This document shows, piece after piece, positions 36,576 through 44,787 of a DNA stretch of 64,000 nucleotides; position 1 is the first letter of the stretch, and each line of letters begins with the position of its first letter. Position numbers and translations under genes: made by a program. Below the pieces are notes generated by a model. The model saw only the letters and a list, made by a program, of their open reading frames with translations, searched no databases and was not told where the DNA came from. Location: contig NZ_KQ758491.1 in NCBI RefSeq assembly GCF_001456935.1, positions 2,219 to 66,218 on the forward strand, given 5' to 3'. The stretch comes from [Bacillus] enclensis. GTDB taxonomy: Bacteria; Bacillota; Bacilli; Bacillales; Bacillaceae_B.

Positions 36576-36992
36576 CTATCGTGTATGGTTTTCAGAAATC
36601 TGACTGAGTGCGCCTCCTGCACTTTGATCGGATTTCTGCTGTACTGCCAAGTCTCCGAGTGCCAACATTCCGACAAGATTTCCGTTTTCAACAACTGGAA
36701 GACGGCGGATCTGATTCTGGGACATTAAAGCCGCAGCTTCTTCTGCTGAAGCATCAGGAGAAATGGTTACAACATTCTGGGACATGACATTGGATACGTT
36801 GTCCTGCGTACCGTTTGTCAATCCGCGGGTGGCGATATCCCTGTCCGTTATCATACCGACAACCTGTCCGTTTTCAACTACAGGCACCGAACCAACATTC
36901 TTGGATTGCATTTTTGATGCAACATTCGATAAAGAATCCTGGTTGGTTGCAGCTTCAACATTTGTCGACATAAGATCGCGTACTTTCATCAT
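36576..36992 (-). CDS. CBS-pair protein (YhcV-like)
   Basis: The 138-residue protein consists of two CBS domains (about 8-60 and 75-125), with the repeated patterns VGSVPVVENGQVVGMITDRDIA and IRRLPVVENGNLVGMLALGDLA. CBS pairs bind adenine nucleotides and act as sensors; the partner is unknown. It resembles B. subtilis YhcV. AGGGGGAATC precedes the ATG at 36992. The longer upstream frame overlaps the next gene's terminator region and is rejected. Confidence 0.88.
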   Translation of the reverse strand: MMKVRDLMSTNVEAATNQDSLSNVASKMQSKNVGSVPVVENGQVVGMITDRDIATRGLTNGTQDNVSNVMSQNVVTISPDASAEEAAALMSQNQIRRLPVVENGNLVGMLALGDLAVQQKSDQSAGGALSQISENHTR

Positions 36993-37097
36993 TCTGATTC
37001 CCCCTAAAGTTGTTGTGGCAGTACAACCATTATTATTTGAAATTTTGCGGTCCATATCCCTTTTCATTACAGGAAGCGATGTCAAGATGCACCAATG

Positions 37098-37127
37098 TAA
37101 ATACCCCTGGATGATCCGGGGGTACCC
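37098..37127 (-). terminator. hairpin after the LysM-CAP gene
   Basis: TACCCC-GGAT pairs with ATCC-GGGGTA just after the stop codon. No good T-run is seen. Confidence 0.45.
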
Positions 37128-37129
37128 GG

Positions 37130-37750
37130 CTATTTCGAAATGAACATCTGCGTCCAGTATGTTCCGTAAGAACCGCCTTTGGCATAACCGACCCCGATAT
37201 AGGTGTAGGTGCCATTCAAGATATTTTTGCGATGACCGGGGCTGTTCATCCATTCTCTTACTACCTGTTCCGGGCTGGTTTGACCGACAGCGATGTTTTC
37301 GCCCGCAGAGCTGTATTGGACATCGAAGCTCTTCATCATCTCAAAAGGTGATCCATACTGAGGGCTCCTATGTGCGAAATACCCTGTATCCCTCATATCA
37401 CGTGATTTATACCGTGCCACCCTGGACAGCTGCCAGTCCAATTGAAGAGGAGCGAGTCCCGCTTTCTGCCGCTCCTGATTCGTAAGGTCTATTACTTGTC
37501 TTTCGACCGATTTTACTGATTTCAGGCGGGGGATGTGAATCTCCTGACCTGGATAGATCAAGTCCGGGTTTGACAGTTGAGGGTTGGCATCAATGATTTC
37601 AGATAGCCCGACCCGGAACTTCTTGGATATTTTCCAGAGAGTGTCTCCTTTCTTTACTTGATAAGACTGCGCTGCTTGAGCGCTTTGCATTCCACAAATA
37701 CCAAAGACAAGGGACAGGACGACCATCAGACAAACGAATTTTGTTTTCAT
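37130..37750 (-). CDS. LysM and CAP domain secreted protein
   Basis: The 206-residue protein has a signal peptide (about 1-26, ending QAAQS), one LysM domain (about 29-74, YQVKKGDTLWKISKKF ... IYPGQEIHIP) for peptidoglycan binding, and a CAP domain (about 82-206) with VIDLTNQERQKAG, HRSPQYGSPFEMM and GHRKNILNG. It should be a wall-bound protein. The CAP domain is a close paralogue of that in the lipoprotein at 14376-15164. The gene diverges from the SigW-type promoter at 37853. Confidence 0.9.
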   Translation of the reverse strand: MKTKFVCLMVVLSLVFGICGMQSAQAAQSYQVKKGDTLWKISKKFRVGLSEIIDANPQLSNPDLIYPGQEIHIPRLKSVKSVERQVIDLTNQERQKAGLAPLQLDWQLSRVARYKSRDMRDTGYFAHRSPQYGSPFEMMKSFDVQYSSAGENIAVGQTSPEQVVREWMNSPGHRKNILNGTYTYIGVGYAKGGSYGTYWTQMFISK

Positions 37751-37852
37751 AGGTATAAATTGTGTATTTACAGATGAAATATTCTTAGGAAAAATTAAAA
37801 AATAGGATTATTGTTTCATTTAAAGGGAATAGGTAAACCATCTAGAATAAAG

Positions 37853-37878
37853 TGAAACCTTTTTTATTTTCATACGTA
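37853..37878 (+). promoter_or_regulatory. SigW-type promoter ahead of a small ORF
   Basis: TGAAAC (37853-37858), exactly 16 bp, CGTA (37875-37878): a perfect match to the SigW consensus spacing and elements. Like many SigW promoters it has a T-rich run right after the -35. Confidence 0.75.
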
Positions 37879-37915
37879 CAAATAGATAACGAATACAAAC
37901 AAAGAGGTGAATAAC

Positions 37916-38065
37916 GTGGTAAAGGAGAACGATCGCTTTAAAAAGGTGATAACCAAATTGTCGAATGTCGGTGTCAACATCTCCAAGACGAAGTCCAGAC
38001 GTGAGATTCTCCATTCACTAAAGCAATATCAGCCATTACCCAAGACGTTAACACAGGATTCATAA
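37916..38065 (+). CDS. small basic protein, candidate SigW regulon member
   Basis: A GTG-initiated frame of 49 codons sits 7 bp after AAAGAGGTGA. It encodes a basic, Lys-rich soluble peptide (starting VKENDRFKKVITKL and containing NISKTKSRREILHSLKQYQ). I do not recognise a family. It lies 38 bp downstream of a perfect SigW-type promoter and diverges from the LysM-CAP gene. It could act in envelope stress, or the ORF could be incidental on a regulatory RNA. Confidence 0.6.
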   Translation: MVKENDRFKKVITKLSNVGVNISKTKSRREILHSLKQYQPLPKTLTQDS

Positions 38066-38132
38066 CAGGCTGCCAGGCATATTTCTCTTTTTTTCACGAT
38101 ATACTACATAGTAGTGAAAAGGAGGGGAAGAT

Positions 38133-38414
38133 ATGGAGAGAGTGATGTTTGATGTACAGACATTAATGGAAATCAGAAAGAAGGCAGATGAGATTTCATA
38201 CCGGTGTATGAGCGGGGACCGCCCTTCTGACCTCTATAACATCAACTTGGCGCTGGATCAGGTATCCCGTGCACTGGCCATGTTCGCAGAGATGGAAATC
38301 CATCGGATGCAGAACACCCATATTGCATGTGACGGACAAAGCTATATCAAGGGCCGTCTGCGGATAGCATATCGATCGATCCTTCCTCAGGAAGAAGAGT
38401 CGAACACAGCATAA
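38133..38414 (+). CDS. conserved-looking small protein, unrecognised
   Basis: The 93-residue protein is helical, with MERVMFDVQTLMEIRKKADE at the start and a Cys in MSGDR-like context (RCMSGDRPSD). AAAGGAGGGG is ideally spaced before the ATG. There is no signal peptide or membrane segment. Function is unknown. It is 67 bp after the small SigW-type ORF and could be on the same transcript. Confidence 0.65.
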   Translation: MERVMFDVQTLMEIRKKADEISYRCMSGDRPSDLYNINLALDQVSRALAMFAEMEIHRMQNTHIACDGQSYIKGRLRIAYRSILPQEEESNTA

Positions 38415-38415
38415 T

Positions 38416-38537
38416 AAAGAGGTTGACCCAAGAATACGAAAGTCTAAGATGCTCCATCCACCAGACGCATTGGCTCATAAAGGACTGATCCTTTAAGGAT
38501 GAGCATTTCATCTTTTTGGGTCAGCCTCTTTTTTTAT
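38416..38537 (+). terminator. long structured terminator
   Basis: AAAGAGGTTGACCCAA pairs with TTGGGTCAGCCTCTTT across about 85 nt, followed by T7. Internal stems (AAAGGA / TCCTTT, AGATGCTC / GAGCATTT) fill the loop. It is unusually elaborate for a terminator. Confidence 0.6.
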
Positions 38538-38569
38538 TCTTAAAAACTTTAATAAAGCGTGGTGAGATA

Positions 38570-39472
38570 ATGACAATTCTTTACTCGAAGATTTTATTGG
38601 TCTGCAATGGAAAAGCAGGGCGTGGGGAATTGGAGACTCAATTGATGGAAGTCACCCCGCCCCTTTTGGAAATTTGTGATACGCTGACAATTCATAAAAC
38701 CAAAGATAAAGGCGGCGCAGAGAAGATCTGCCATGAAACAGGAAATGAATATGATCTTGTCGTCATCCTCGGGGGAGACGGAACGGTCCATGAAGCCGTC
38801 AACGGTCTGGCGCGGCTCTCCTCAAGGCCAAAGACAGCCATCCTGCCGGGAGGGACATGCAATGATTTCGCCCGCTCCTTGGATATCCCGATGAACTTAA
38901 GGCTTGCCGCCGAGACGATTGCGAATGATCTTCACGAAAAAGATATCGACATCGTCAAATCGGATGACCGCTACTTCAGCAATTTCTGGGGGACGGGCCT
39001 CATTTCCCAGACAAGTGACAATATCGATACGGGATCCAAAAGCGTACTCGGCAAGCTCAGCTACTATATAAGTGCCTTTCAGTCCATCCAGGATCCTGTA
39101 TTGTTGAATGCAGCGGTCACTGCCGATGGACGGGAATATAACGAAGAAGTAGTCATGCTGCTCGCGGCTAATGGACGTTCAATCGGCACGCACCCGCTGC
39201 CTGCGTCGATCTCGCTTCAGGATGGATTGATCGATCTTTATATGGTCAAGAAAACGGGTTTTCCTCTTATGATGGAATCTTTCAAGATAAGAAGCACCGG
39301 GGATATCAGTTCCCCTTCCGATGACATCATCCACATCCAGGCATCTGAAGTCACGATTCACCTGGATGACATGAAAAAGGTCGATATGGACGGAGAACTC
39401 TATGAGGAACAGAAACAGACTTTGAAAGTTTTGAAACACCATATGCGGTTCATCACAGGTGAAGAAAAATAA
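38570..39472 (+). CDS. diacylglycerol/lipid kinase family protein (YegS/BmrU type)
   Basis: The 300-residue protein has the DAGK catalytic motifs VVILGGDGTVHEA (GGDGT 68-72) and PGGTCNDFAR (94-102), plus the typical C-terminal beta domain (DGLIDLYMVKK ... VDMDGE). It likely phosphorylates a lipid at the membrane surface; the substrate is not clear. I start at the ATG 38570 after GTGGTGAG. The upstream frame from 38516 runs through the terminator. Confidence 0.88.
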   Translation: MTILYSKILLVCNGKAGRGELETQLMEVTPPLLEICDTLTIHKTKDKGGAEKICHETGNEYDLVVILGGDGTVHEAVNGLARLSSRPKTAILPGGTCNDFARSLDIPMNLRLAAETIANDLHEKDIDIVKSDDRYFSNFWGTGLISQTSDNIDTGSKSVLGKLSYYISAFQSIQDPVLLNAAVTADGREYNEEVVMLLAANGRSIGTHPLPASISLQDGLIDLYMVKKTGFPLMMESFKIRSTGDISSPSDDIIHIQASEVTIHLDDMKKVDMDGELYEEQKQTLKVLKHHMRFITGEEK

Positions 39473-39473
39473 G

Positions 39474-39508
39474 AGAGTATCGGGTAGCAGCCCGATACTC
39501 TCTTTTTG
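39474..39508. terminator. terminator after the lipid kinase gene
   Basis: AGAGTATCGGG pairs with CCCGATACTCT and is followed by CTTTTT. Confidence 0.85.
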
Positions 39509-39545
39509 GGTGGTTGGTGATGAATCAGCTAATGAGGCATTCGGA

Positions 39546-40127
39546 TTATACCGTATGCTTCTTCTTTCTGATGACAAGATACACAATGTAAGCAAGGATT
39601 AAGACTCCACCGGCTGCAAGAGTGAGCATGGTGAAGTTTTCCTCGATGAACGGCTTCGCTTTGGCGCCAAGTGTCAAGATGATGGCACCTTCAAGGAAGA
39701 AACGGATGCCTCGTCCGATAATTGACCAGATGACAAGAGTTCGTATCCTCACGCCTGAAACACCGGCGAAAATCGTGAAAATTTTATAAGGAACGGGTGT
39801 AAGGCCTGCTATGAGAAGTGCCATCGGGCCGTATTTTTTAAAGTATTCCTCTACCTTCTGGATCCTTTGTTCAGAAAACAGATAGACCAGGATTGGGCGT
39901 CCCAGCTTCTTTCCGATCCACCATCCGAATAAGGCGCCGACTACTGAAGCAGCGGTGGTATATAACGCATAAAGCAGGGCATTTTCAGGATTGGCGATGG
40001 CAAGCGGGATCAACAGGACATCCGGCGGAATCGGGAAGAAAGATGAATCGGCAAACGATACAACAATAAGCCCCCAAACCCCGTAATCCATCAGCCAGGC
40101 TTCAAACGTGTGAAGTAATTCAGACAT
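39546..40127 (-). CDS. YqaA/DedA-superfamily membrane protein (VTT domain)
   Basis: The 193-residue protein has about five membrane segments and the VTT-domain pattern: FADSSFFPIPPDVLLIPLAIA near the N-terminus, GALFGWWIGKKLG, and AGLTPVPYKIFTIFAG. DedA/VTT proteins are linked to lipid scrambling and membrane homeostasis. AAGGAGATAT precedes the ATG. It is a single gene. Confidence 0.88.
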   Translation of the reverse strand: MSELLHTFEAWLMDYGVWGLIVVSFADSSFFPIPPDVLLIPLAIANPENALLYALYTTAASVVGALFGWWIGKKLGRPILVYLFSEQRIQKVEEYFKKYGPMALLIAGLTPVPYKIFTIFAGVSGVRIRTLVIWSIIGRGIRFFLEGAIILTLGAKAKPFIEENFTMLTLAAGGVLILAYIVYLVIRKKKHTV

Positions 40128-40413
40128 GAGATATCTCCTTTATGATAAGCAATTATAGTCAATCTTCATTTTGTTTCGTCAATACTAAAAAAGTATATCA
40201 TCTTTCGAGGAGAGCGTCATGAATTATCTGTTTGTGGGCGGGGAGGGGACTGGGGCTGGTGTTGGGGGAAGCGGCTAGTATTGGCACTAGTTCGTCTTGG
40301 TCTTGGTGTATCGGCTGGTTGCGTTCGGTTGTTGGACTGGTGCAATCGGGCAGGCTGTTTTGAATCCGTGGAGCGGGGTTTTGGTATGCTGTGCTGATTA
40401 GAATGATTCTTAT

Positions 40414-40560
40414 TAGATCATAAATTCTGAATCAGGAACGTATTTTCTGTTTTAGGATCGTAAATCAGAAATCAGGAACGTAAATCCTGAATTAGGAACG
40501 TATTTTCTGAAACAGGAACGTAAATCCCCAATCAGGAACGCAAATCCTAAACCTGCCGCT
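40414..40560. repeat. tandem array, exact 20-bp period (AGGAACG type)
   Basis: The core AGGAACG (one AGGATCG) falls at 40434, 40454, 40474, 40494, 40514 and 40534; the unit consensus is AGGAACGTAAATCCTGAATC. To its left (40230-40400) the plus strand is G/T-rich, and to its right (40590-40915) it is C/A-rich. No credible gene lies in the 40128-40936 gap. Confidence 0.88.
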
Positions 40561-40936
40561 TAGATCCACAGAAAAAGAAGAAAAAAACTCCGATAAGCCC
40601 CTAACCCCCTCAAAAATGGATCCATAACCCCCGGATTCACAATAGATTTCAGGTTAAATCACTTCTAAATACCCTAAATACTGCATCTAATTCAACACAA
40701 CACCTTCCAACCCACAGCCATAAGCCTGTTCCCTTCAAGCCGTGTCTTTTCGAAAATACCTCCACAAATCAATAACACCATTCCTGCCTTTATTAAAATG
40801 ATCAAGCCTTCACCGCTGCAAAATACCACCCAACCCCAACGAGCACCACTTCACCCCAAAACATCAACACTCCCAACTTACCACCCAACCAAAATCAATC
40901 ATTTCTCGGGAAATAACGACAAGAACCAGCGGGTTT

Positions 40937-42625
40937 CTACATTTCCTTCGGCGCACCGATCCCTAACATGCCCAACCCTTTTGACAGCACGGACGCAACA
41001 GAGTAAACTAGCGTCAGACGTGACGCCTGCTTGCTGTCATCGTTGAGGATCTTGGTATTCCCGTAATAGCTGTTAAACGACTTCGCGAGCTCCAATAAAT
41101 ACTTGGCAAGGATGGAAGGAGCATAGTTTTTCCAAGCCCGTTCCACCGTTTCCGGAAATAGTCTCAGCTGCTTGATGACTTCCCAGCTTGCCTTGTCTTC
41201 GAGCCCTACAAAAGTGGAGTGGTGTGAGACACCGGCCTTTCTTAATATCGACTGGGCCCTTGCATGAGTGTATTGCAGATAAGGTCCGGTTTCTCCCTCG
41301 AACGTAAGCATATGTTCTAGGGAAAACTCGATGTCGTTCAATCGGTCATTTTTCAGATCATGAAAGAGTACCGCGCCGACTCCAACGTCCCGTGCCACTT
41401 GGTCCGCATCTTTAAGATCGGGGTTCTTCTTCTTGATATTATCGTGCGCCATCGAAATTGCTTCCTGCAGTACTTCTTCCAGGAGGATGACCCGGCCTTT
41501 CCGAGTCGACATTTTCTTTCCATCCTTCAGATAGAGGCCGAATGGGATGTGCTTCATATTACGGGCCCACTCATATCCAAGCTTTTGGAGCACTTCTTTT
41601 ACTTGCTTGAAGTGGACAGTCTGCTCCTGGCCGACTACATACAGTGCCTCGTCGAACGAATATTCACGGTGGCGGTAAAGGGAGGCAGCAAGATCCCTTG
41701 TAGCGTACAAAGTGGCGCCGTCTGTTTTTTTGATCAGGCATGGAGGGAGGGATTCATCTTCCATCCGGACAACCTTTGCCCCTTGAGAGGTCTCGAGCAG
41801 CTGCTTTTCTTCGAGAAGTTCCACCACTTCATCCATTTTGTCATTGAAGAATGCCTCGCCGTTATAGGAATCGAATTCAACGCCAAGCAGGGAGTAAATC
41901 GTTTTGAATGCCTCTAGGGATTCCGTTTTGAACCATTTCCATAGCCTTGTGATTTCCTCGTCTCCATCTTCCAGGAGCTTGAATGCTTTCCGGCCTTCCT
42001 CTTCGAGAGAGGGGTGGAGTGCTGCCTCTTCGTGAAATTTCTTATAAAGGGTAAACAGTTCGGCGATTGGGTTCTCTTTCACTTTTTCTTCATCGCCCCA
42101 TTTTTTGAATGCGACGATCAGCTTTCCGAATTGGGTGCCCCAATCACCGATATAGTTGATCTTTACGGTTTCGTACCCGCAGGCTTCCGCCAGGTTGGCA
42201 ATTCCGTTTCCAATAACGGTGGAACGTAGGTGCCCCATTGAAAAGGGTTTGGCGATATTCGGTGAGGACATATCTAGAACAACGGTTTTGCCGCTGCCAA
42301 AGGAATGCTTTCCATACTGTTCGTCATGCTGCAAGATCGAGTCCACAATTTCTTTACCGGCAGCTGCGGAATCAAAGTGCACATTTACATACGGACCGGC
42401 TGCTTCCACTTTTGAAAAAAGGGGGGAAGCCAGTTTTCCAGCCAGTTCTTCGGCTATTGCGCCAGGTGCTTTCCGATATTCCTTCGCGAGCTTAAAACAA
42501 GGAAATGCAAGGTCGCCTAAATGAACATGCTTAGGTGTTTCAATTAAGGAAAGAAGATCTTCCTCGGTCCATGATGAAAGGACCTGGGATTTCAATACGT
42601 TTGCGAATGCTGATTTCAAATCCAA
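40937..42625 (-). CDS. argS: arginine--tRNA ligase (T-box regulated type)
   Basis: The 562-residue class I synthetase charges tRNA-Arg. The HIGH-type signature is in SPNIAKPFSMGHLRS (about 121-135), the KMSK-type loop is KKMSTRKG, and the C-terminal anticodon-binding domain is present (YAPSILAKYLLELAKSFNSYY). The start is a TTG at 42625 after TGGAGGTGG; the frame open upstream runs into the MITE and is not coding. It differs clearly from B. subtilis ArgS and resembles the second, T-box controlled ArgS of some bacilli, so another argS may exist elsewhere. A T-box leader with an Arg CGC specifier lies upstream. Confidence 0.92.
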   Translation of the reverse strand: MDLKSAFANVLKSQVLSSWTEEDLLSLIETPKHVHLGDLAFPCFKLAKEYRKAPGAIAEELAGKLASPLFSKVEAAGPYVNVHFDSAAAGKEIVDSILQHDEQYGKHSFGSGKTVVLDMSSPNIAKPFSMGHLRSTVIGNGIANLAEACGYETVKINYIGDWGTQFGKLIVAFKKWGDEEKVKENPIAELFTLYKKFHEEAALHPSLEEEGRKAFKLLEDGDEEITRLWKWFKTESLEAFKTIYSLLGVEFDSYNGEAFFNDKMDEVVELLEEKQLLETSQGAKVVRMEDESLPPCLIKKTDGATLYATRDLAASLYRHREYSFDEALYVVGQEQTVHFKQVKEVLQKLGYEWARNMKHIPFGLYLKDGKKMSTRKGRVILLEEVLQEAISMAHDNIKKKNPDLKDADQVARDVGVGAVLFHDLKNDRLNDIEFSLEHMLTFEGETGPYLQYTHARAQSILRKAGVSHHSTFVGLEDKASWEVIKQLRLFPETVERAWKNYAPSILAKYLLELAKSFNSYYGNTKILNDDSKQASRLTLVYSVASVLSKGLGMLGIGAPKEM

Positions 42626-42651
42626 TTTCTCCACCTCCAGATAAAATAAAA

Positions 42652-42817
42652 GACTGCTTTCTAAAAGATTGCTGCCTTTCGTGAATAGGCTTGCAGCCTG
42701 TATATAGCTTGTGAACGTGCTCTTTTCGAACTCAAGCTTAAACAACGGACAACAAGCGTAAATCCCAAAGTTCCGGTTTTTCTTGTGTGCAAAGCAACAA
42801 AGGATGCGAAAAGAGCC
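42652..42817. mobile_element. MITE-like element family A, copy A3, inside the argS leader
   Basis: The 166-bp element with ends GACTGCTTTC and GAAAAGAGCC is flanked by a perfect 8-bp duplication AAATAAAA (42644-42651, 42818-42825). The right duplication is part of the T-box terminator T-run, and the left lies just ahead of the argS ribosome site. Confidence 0.88.
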
Positions 42818-42825
42818 AAATAAAA

Positions 42826-43046
42826 AAACCCGCCTCTACACTATGTAGAGACGAGTTTTGACTCGCGGTACCACTCTTATTCCCAGAAAGGGCGCTCATA
42901 AATTAACGGTTTTACCCGGTCTTTCCCTACTGAAATTTGGGGAAAGACTTCTCAGAAGTGCGCTTCATTCCGGGTTTCACACCAGGCTTGCACCGTCCCT
43001 GGTTCGCTTTTAGATCCACGCGGGAATTACTCTCTTCATCATTGAA
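42826..43046 (-). promoter_or_regulatory. T-box leader of argS (Arg CGC specifier)
   Basis: On the minus strand, GATGAAGAGAGTAA opens Stem I. The specifier loop near GAAGCGCACTTC offers CGC (Arg) followed by A, closed by GAAG / CTTC. The T-box sequence AAGAGTGGTACCGCG is perfect. The terminator is CTCGTCTCTACA / TGTAGAGGCGGG plus T7 (42826-42862). Uncharged tRNA-Arg would favour the antiterminator and allow argS transcription. Confidence 0.92.
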
Positions 43047-43106
43047 TATCCTGTATATGGTTAGATATTATTTTACACATTCTGGAGATAATTACAACAA
43101 CCATTT

Positions 43107-44282
43107 TTAAGATTCTTCAGAAGAGAACATATACGTTTTATGATGGTATCTCATACTGAATACGAGGCCTAGAGCGAGCATATTCCCCATCAGGGAACTA
43201 CCCCCGTAGCTGATGAAAGGAAGCGGGATTCCCGTGATCGGCAATAGCTGGATCGTCATGCCGATGTTTTGGAACACGTGGAAAGTGATCATTGAGATGA
43301 TCCCTGCACATACATAGGCATTGAATGGTTCCTTTGTATCAAGGGCCGTCTTGGTCAAGTGGTAGATCAGCAGGAAGAATAAACTGATGACCACACTTGC
43401 ACCGATAAATCCGTATTCCTCACCGATGACACTGAAGATGAAGTCCGTATGATTTTCCGGGATATACACTTCCCCGTCGCCGTAGCCTTTTCCAAAAATC
43501 TGGCCGGAGCCGATCGCATTCAATGAATTTATCAAGTGGAATCCTTCCAATTTGGAATAGTTATAAGGATCGAGCCAAGCGTAGATCCGTCCGAATTGAT
43601 AAGGTTCAAAGCCTGTATATTTTTCCAGGAATTCCGGTGCCCAGATGACGAGTGAGAGCAGGATGCCGCCGACCACTCCGAGAAAAGCATAAATCGGGAC
43701 GATCAGTTTCCACGTGATCCCCGATACCAGGATGATACCTGTCATGATGGCCAGGATGACAAGGGAGGTCCCAAGGTCCGGCTGCTGCATGATGAAAGCA
43801 AGCGGGAGGAGGGTGGTGAATCCGATTTTCAATAATAATTGAAAGTCCGACTTCAATGTCTTCCTGACAGTGACTTCATTGTGGTTCGTGATCACTCGGG
43901 CAAGGGCAATAATCAGAAACGTCTTCATGAATTCTGAAGGCTGGATGGAACCGAGCGGTCCGAGCATGAACCAGCTTTTTGCTCCATTCCGGTAAGGTGC
44001 AATGCTCTCGGGAGAAATAAGGAGCACAAGAAGCAGGAATATGCCAAATCCGTACATATACCATGCGAGGCGTTTATACTGATCTGAATCAAAGAACAGT
44101 GCACCACCAATGATGATTCCTCCGACAACATACCAAAAGGCCTGCCGGATGACAAAGTTTGTTTCATATTGACCTGAGGTTTGGGCACTGCTTATCCCAA
44201 GGGCGCTGACGATAAAAAACATCATCAATAAAAAGAGGAGACCCCAGTCAAATTTATCAGCAAAACGCTGGCGAGTTTCCAT
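43107..44282 (-). CDS. rodA: rod-shape peptidoglycan polymerase RodA (SEDS family)
   Basis: The 391-residue protein has ten membrane helices and the SEDS pattern: SWFMLGPLGSIQPSEFMK, QQPDLGTSLVILA (with the essential Asp), GEEYGFIGA and the C-terminal LPFISYGGSSLMGNMLALG. SEDS proteins polymerise glycan from lipid II; by length and sequence this is RodA rather than FtsW or SpoVE. The ATG at 44282 follows TCAGGTGA; an in-frame TTG at 44288 is less likely. It is a single gene facing the argS T-box leader in the same direction. Confidence 0.88.
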   Translation of the reverse strand: METRQRFADKFDWGLLFLLMMFFIVSALGISSAQTSGQYETNFVIRQAFWYVVGGIIIGGALFFDSDQYKRLAWYMYGFGIFLLLVLLISPESIAPYRNGAKSWFMLGPLGSIQPSEFMKTFLIIALARVITNHNEVTVRKTLKSDFQLLLKIGFTTLLPLAFIMQQPDLGTSLVILAIMTGIILVSGITWKLIVPIYAFLGVVGGILLSLVIWAPEFLEKYTGFEPYQFGRIYAWLDPYNYSKLEGFHLINSLNAIGSGQIFGKGYGDGEVYIPENHTDFIFSVIGEEYGFIGASVVISLFFLLIYHLTKTALDTKEPFNAYVCAGIISMITFHVFQNIGMTIQLLPITGIPLPFISYGGSSLMGNMLALGLVFSMRYHHKTYMFSSEES

Positions 44283-44787
44283 AATCAATTCACCTGAATT
44301 TCGTAAGATTTCACATTCCTAGTCTAATAGATACGAAGGAAAATTTCTACTGCATGCCATCCTGAAATTCCCTTCTTTTTTCAACCCGTTTACGAACTGA
44401 ATCAATCAAACAAGATAATAAAGAGGAAATAAGCCGGCAGCCGCCATTCATTTTCCATATATTACATCAATCTTCCTGTTCAGGAAGTCCATAAAGGTCC
44501 AATTTCAAATGTAACATTTCCTGAGATATATAGCCAGAACAGTCATAATTGTAAAAAACAAGTATTTCTACACTTTAACAGCCGCTCCCCTGGCCCTGCC
44601 TCCCCAAGTCCTATACCGTTTTAACCGGCTTCATAAGCTCCTTTTACCGAACAATGACTTTTTTCGACAATTCCCTGCGACTTTTGTCATCATTTTGAAA
44701 TGAAATAGAAAAGAACGGTACCCTCATATCTTTGATAAAATAGATACTATTAGATACGCATCGTGTAAATCAGATGGAGGGAATGTT

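Noticed and set aside
37000..37253. upstream extension of the CBS protein frame
   Set aside because: It overlaps the end of the LysM-CAP gene and its hairpin; the AGGGGGAATC site fixes the start at 36992.
40798..41046. 82-codon frame rich in Pro and Thr
   Set aside because: It is an artefact of the C/A-rich block; no ribosome site, and it overlaps the end of argS.
42626..42745. N-terminal 40-residue extension of ArgS
   Set aside because: It reads through the MITE-like element; similar peptides appear wherever the element occurs, and a good ribosome site sits before the TTG at 42625.
44283..44787. 505-bp gap between rodA and the 44788 gene
   Set aside because: I looked for leaders, small ORFs and repeats and found only a TAAAAT box near the end; nothing supportable.
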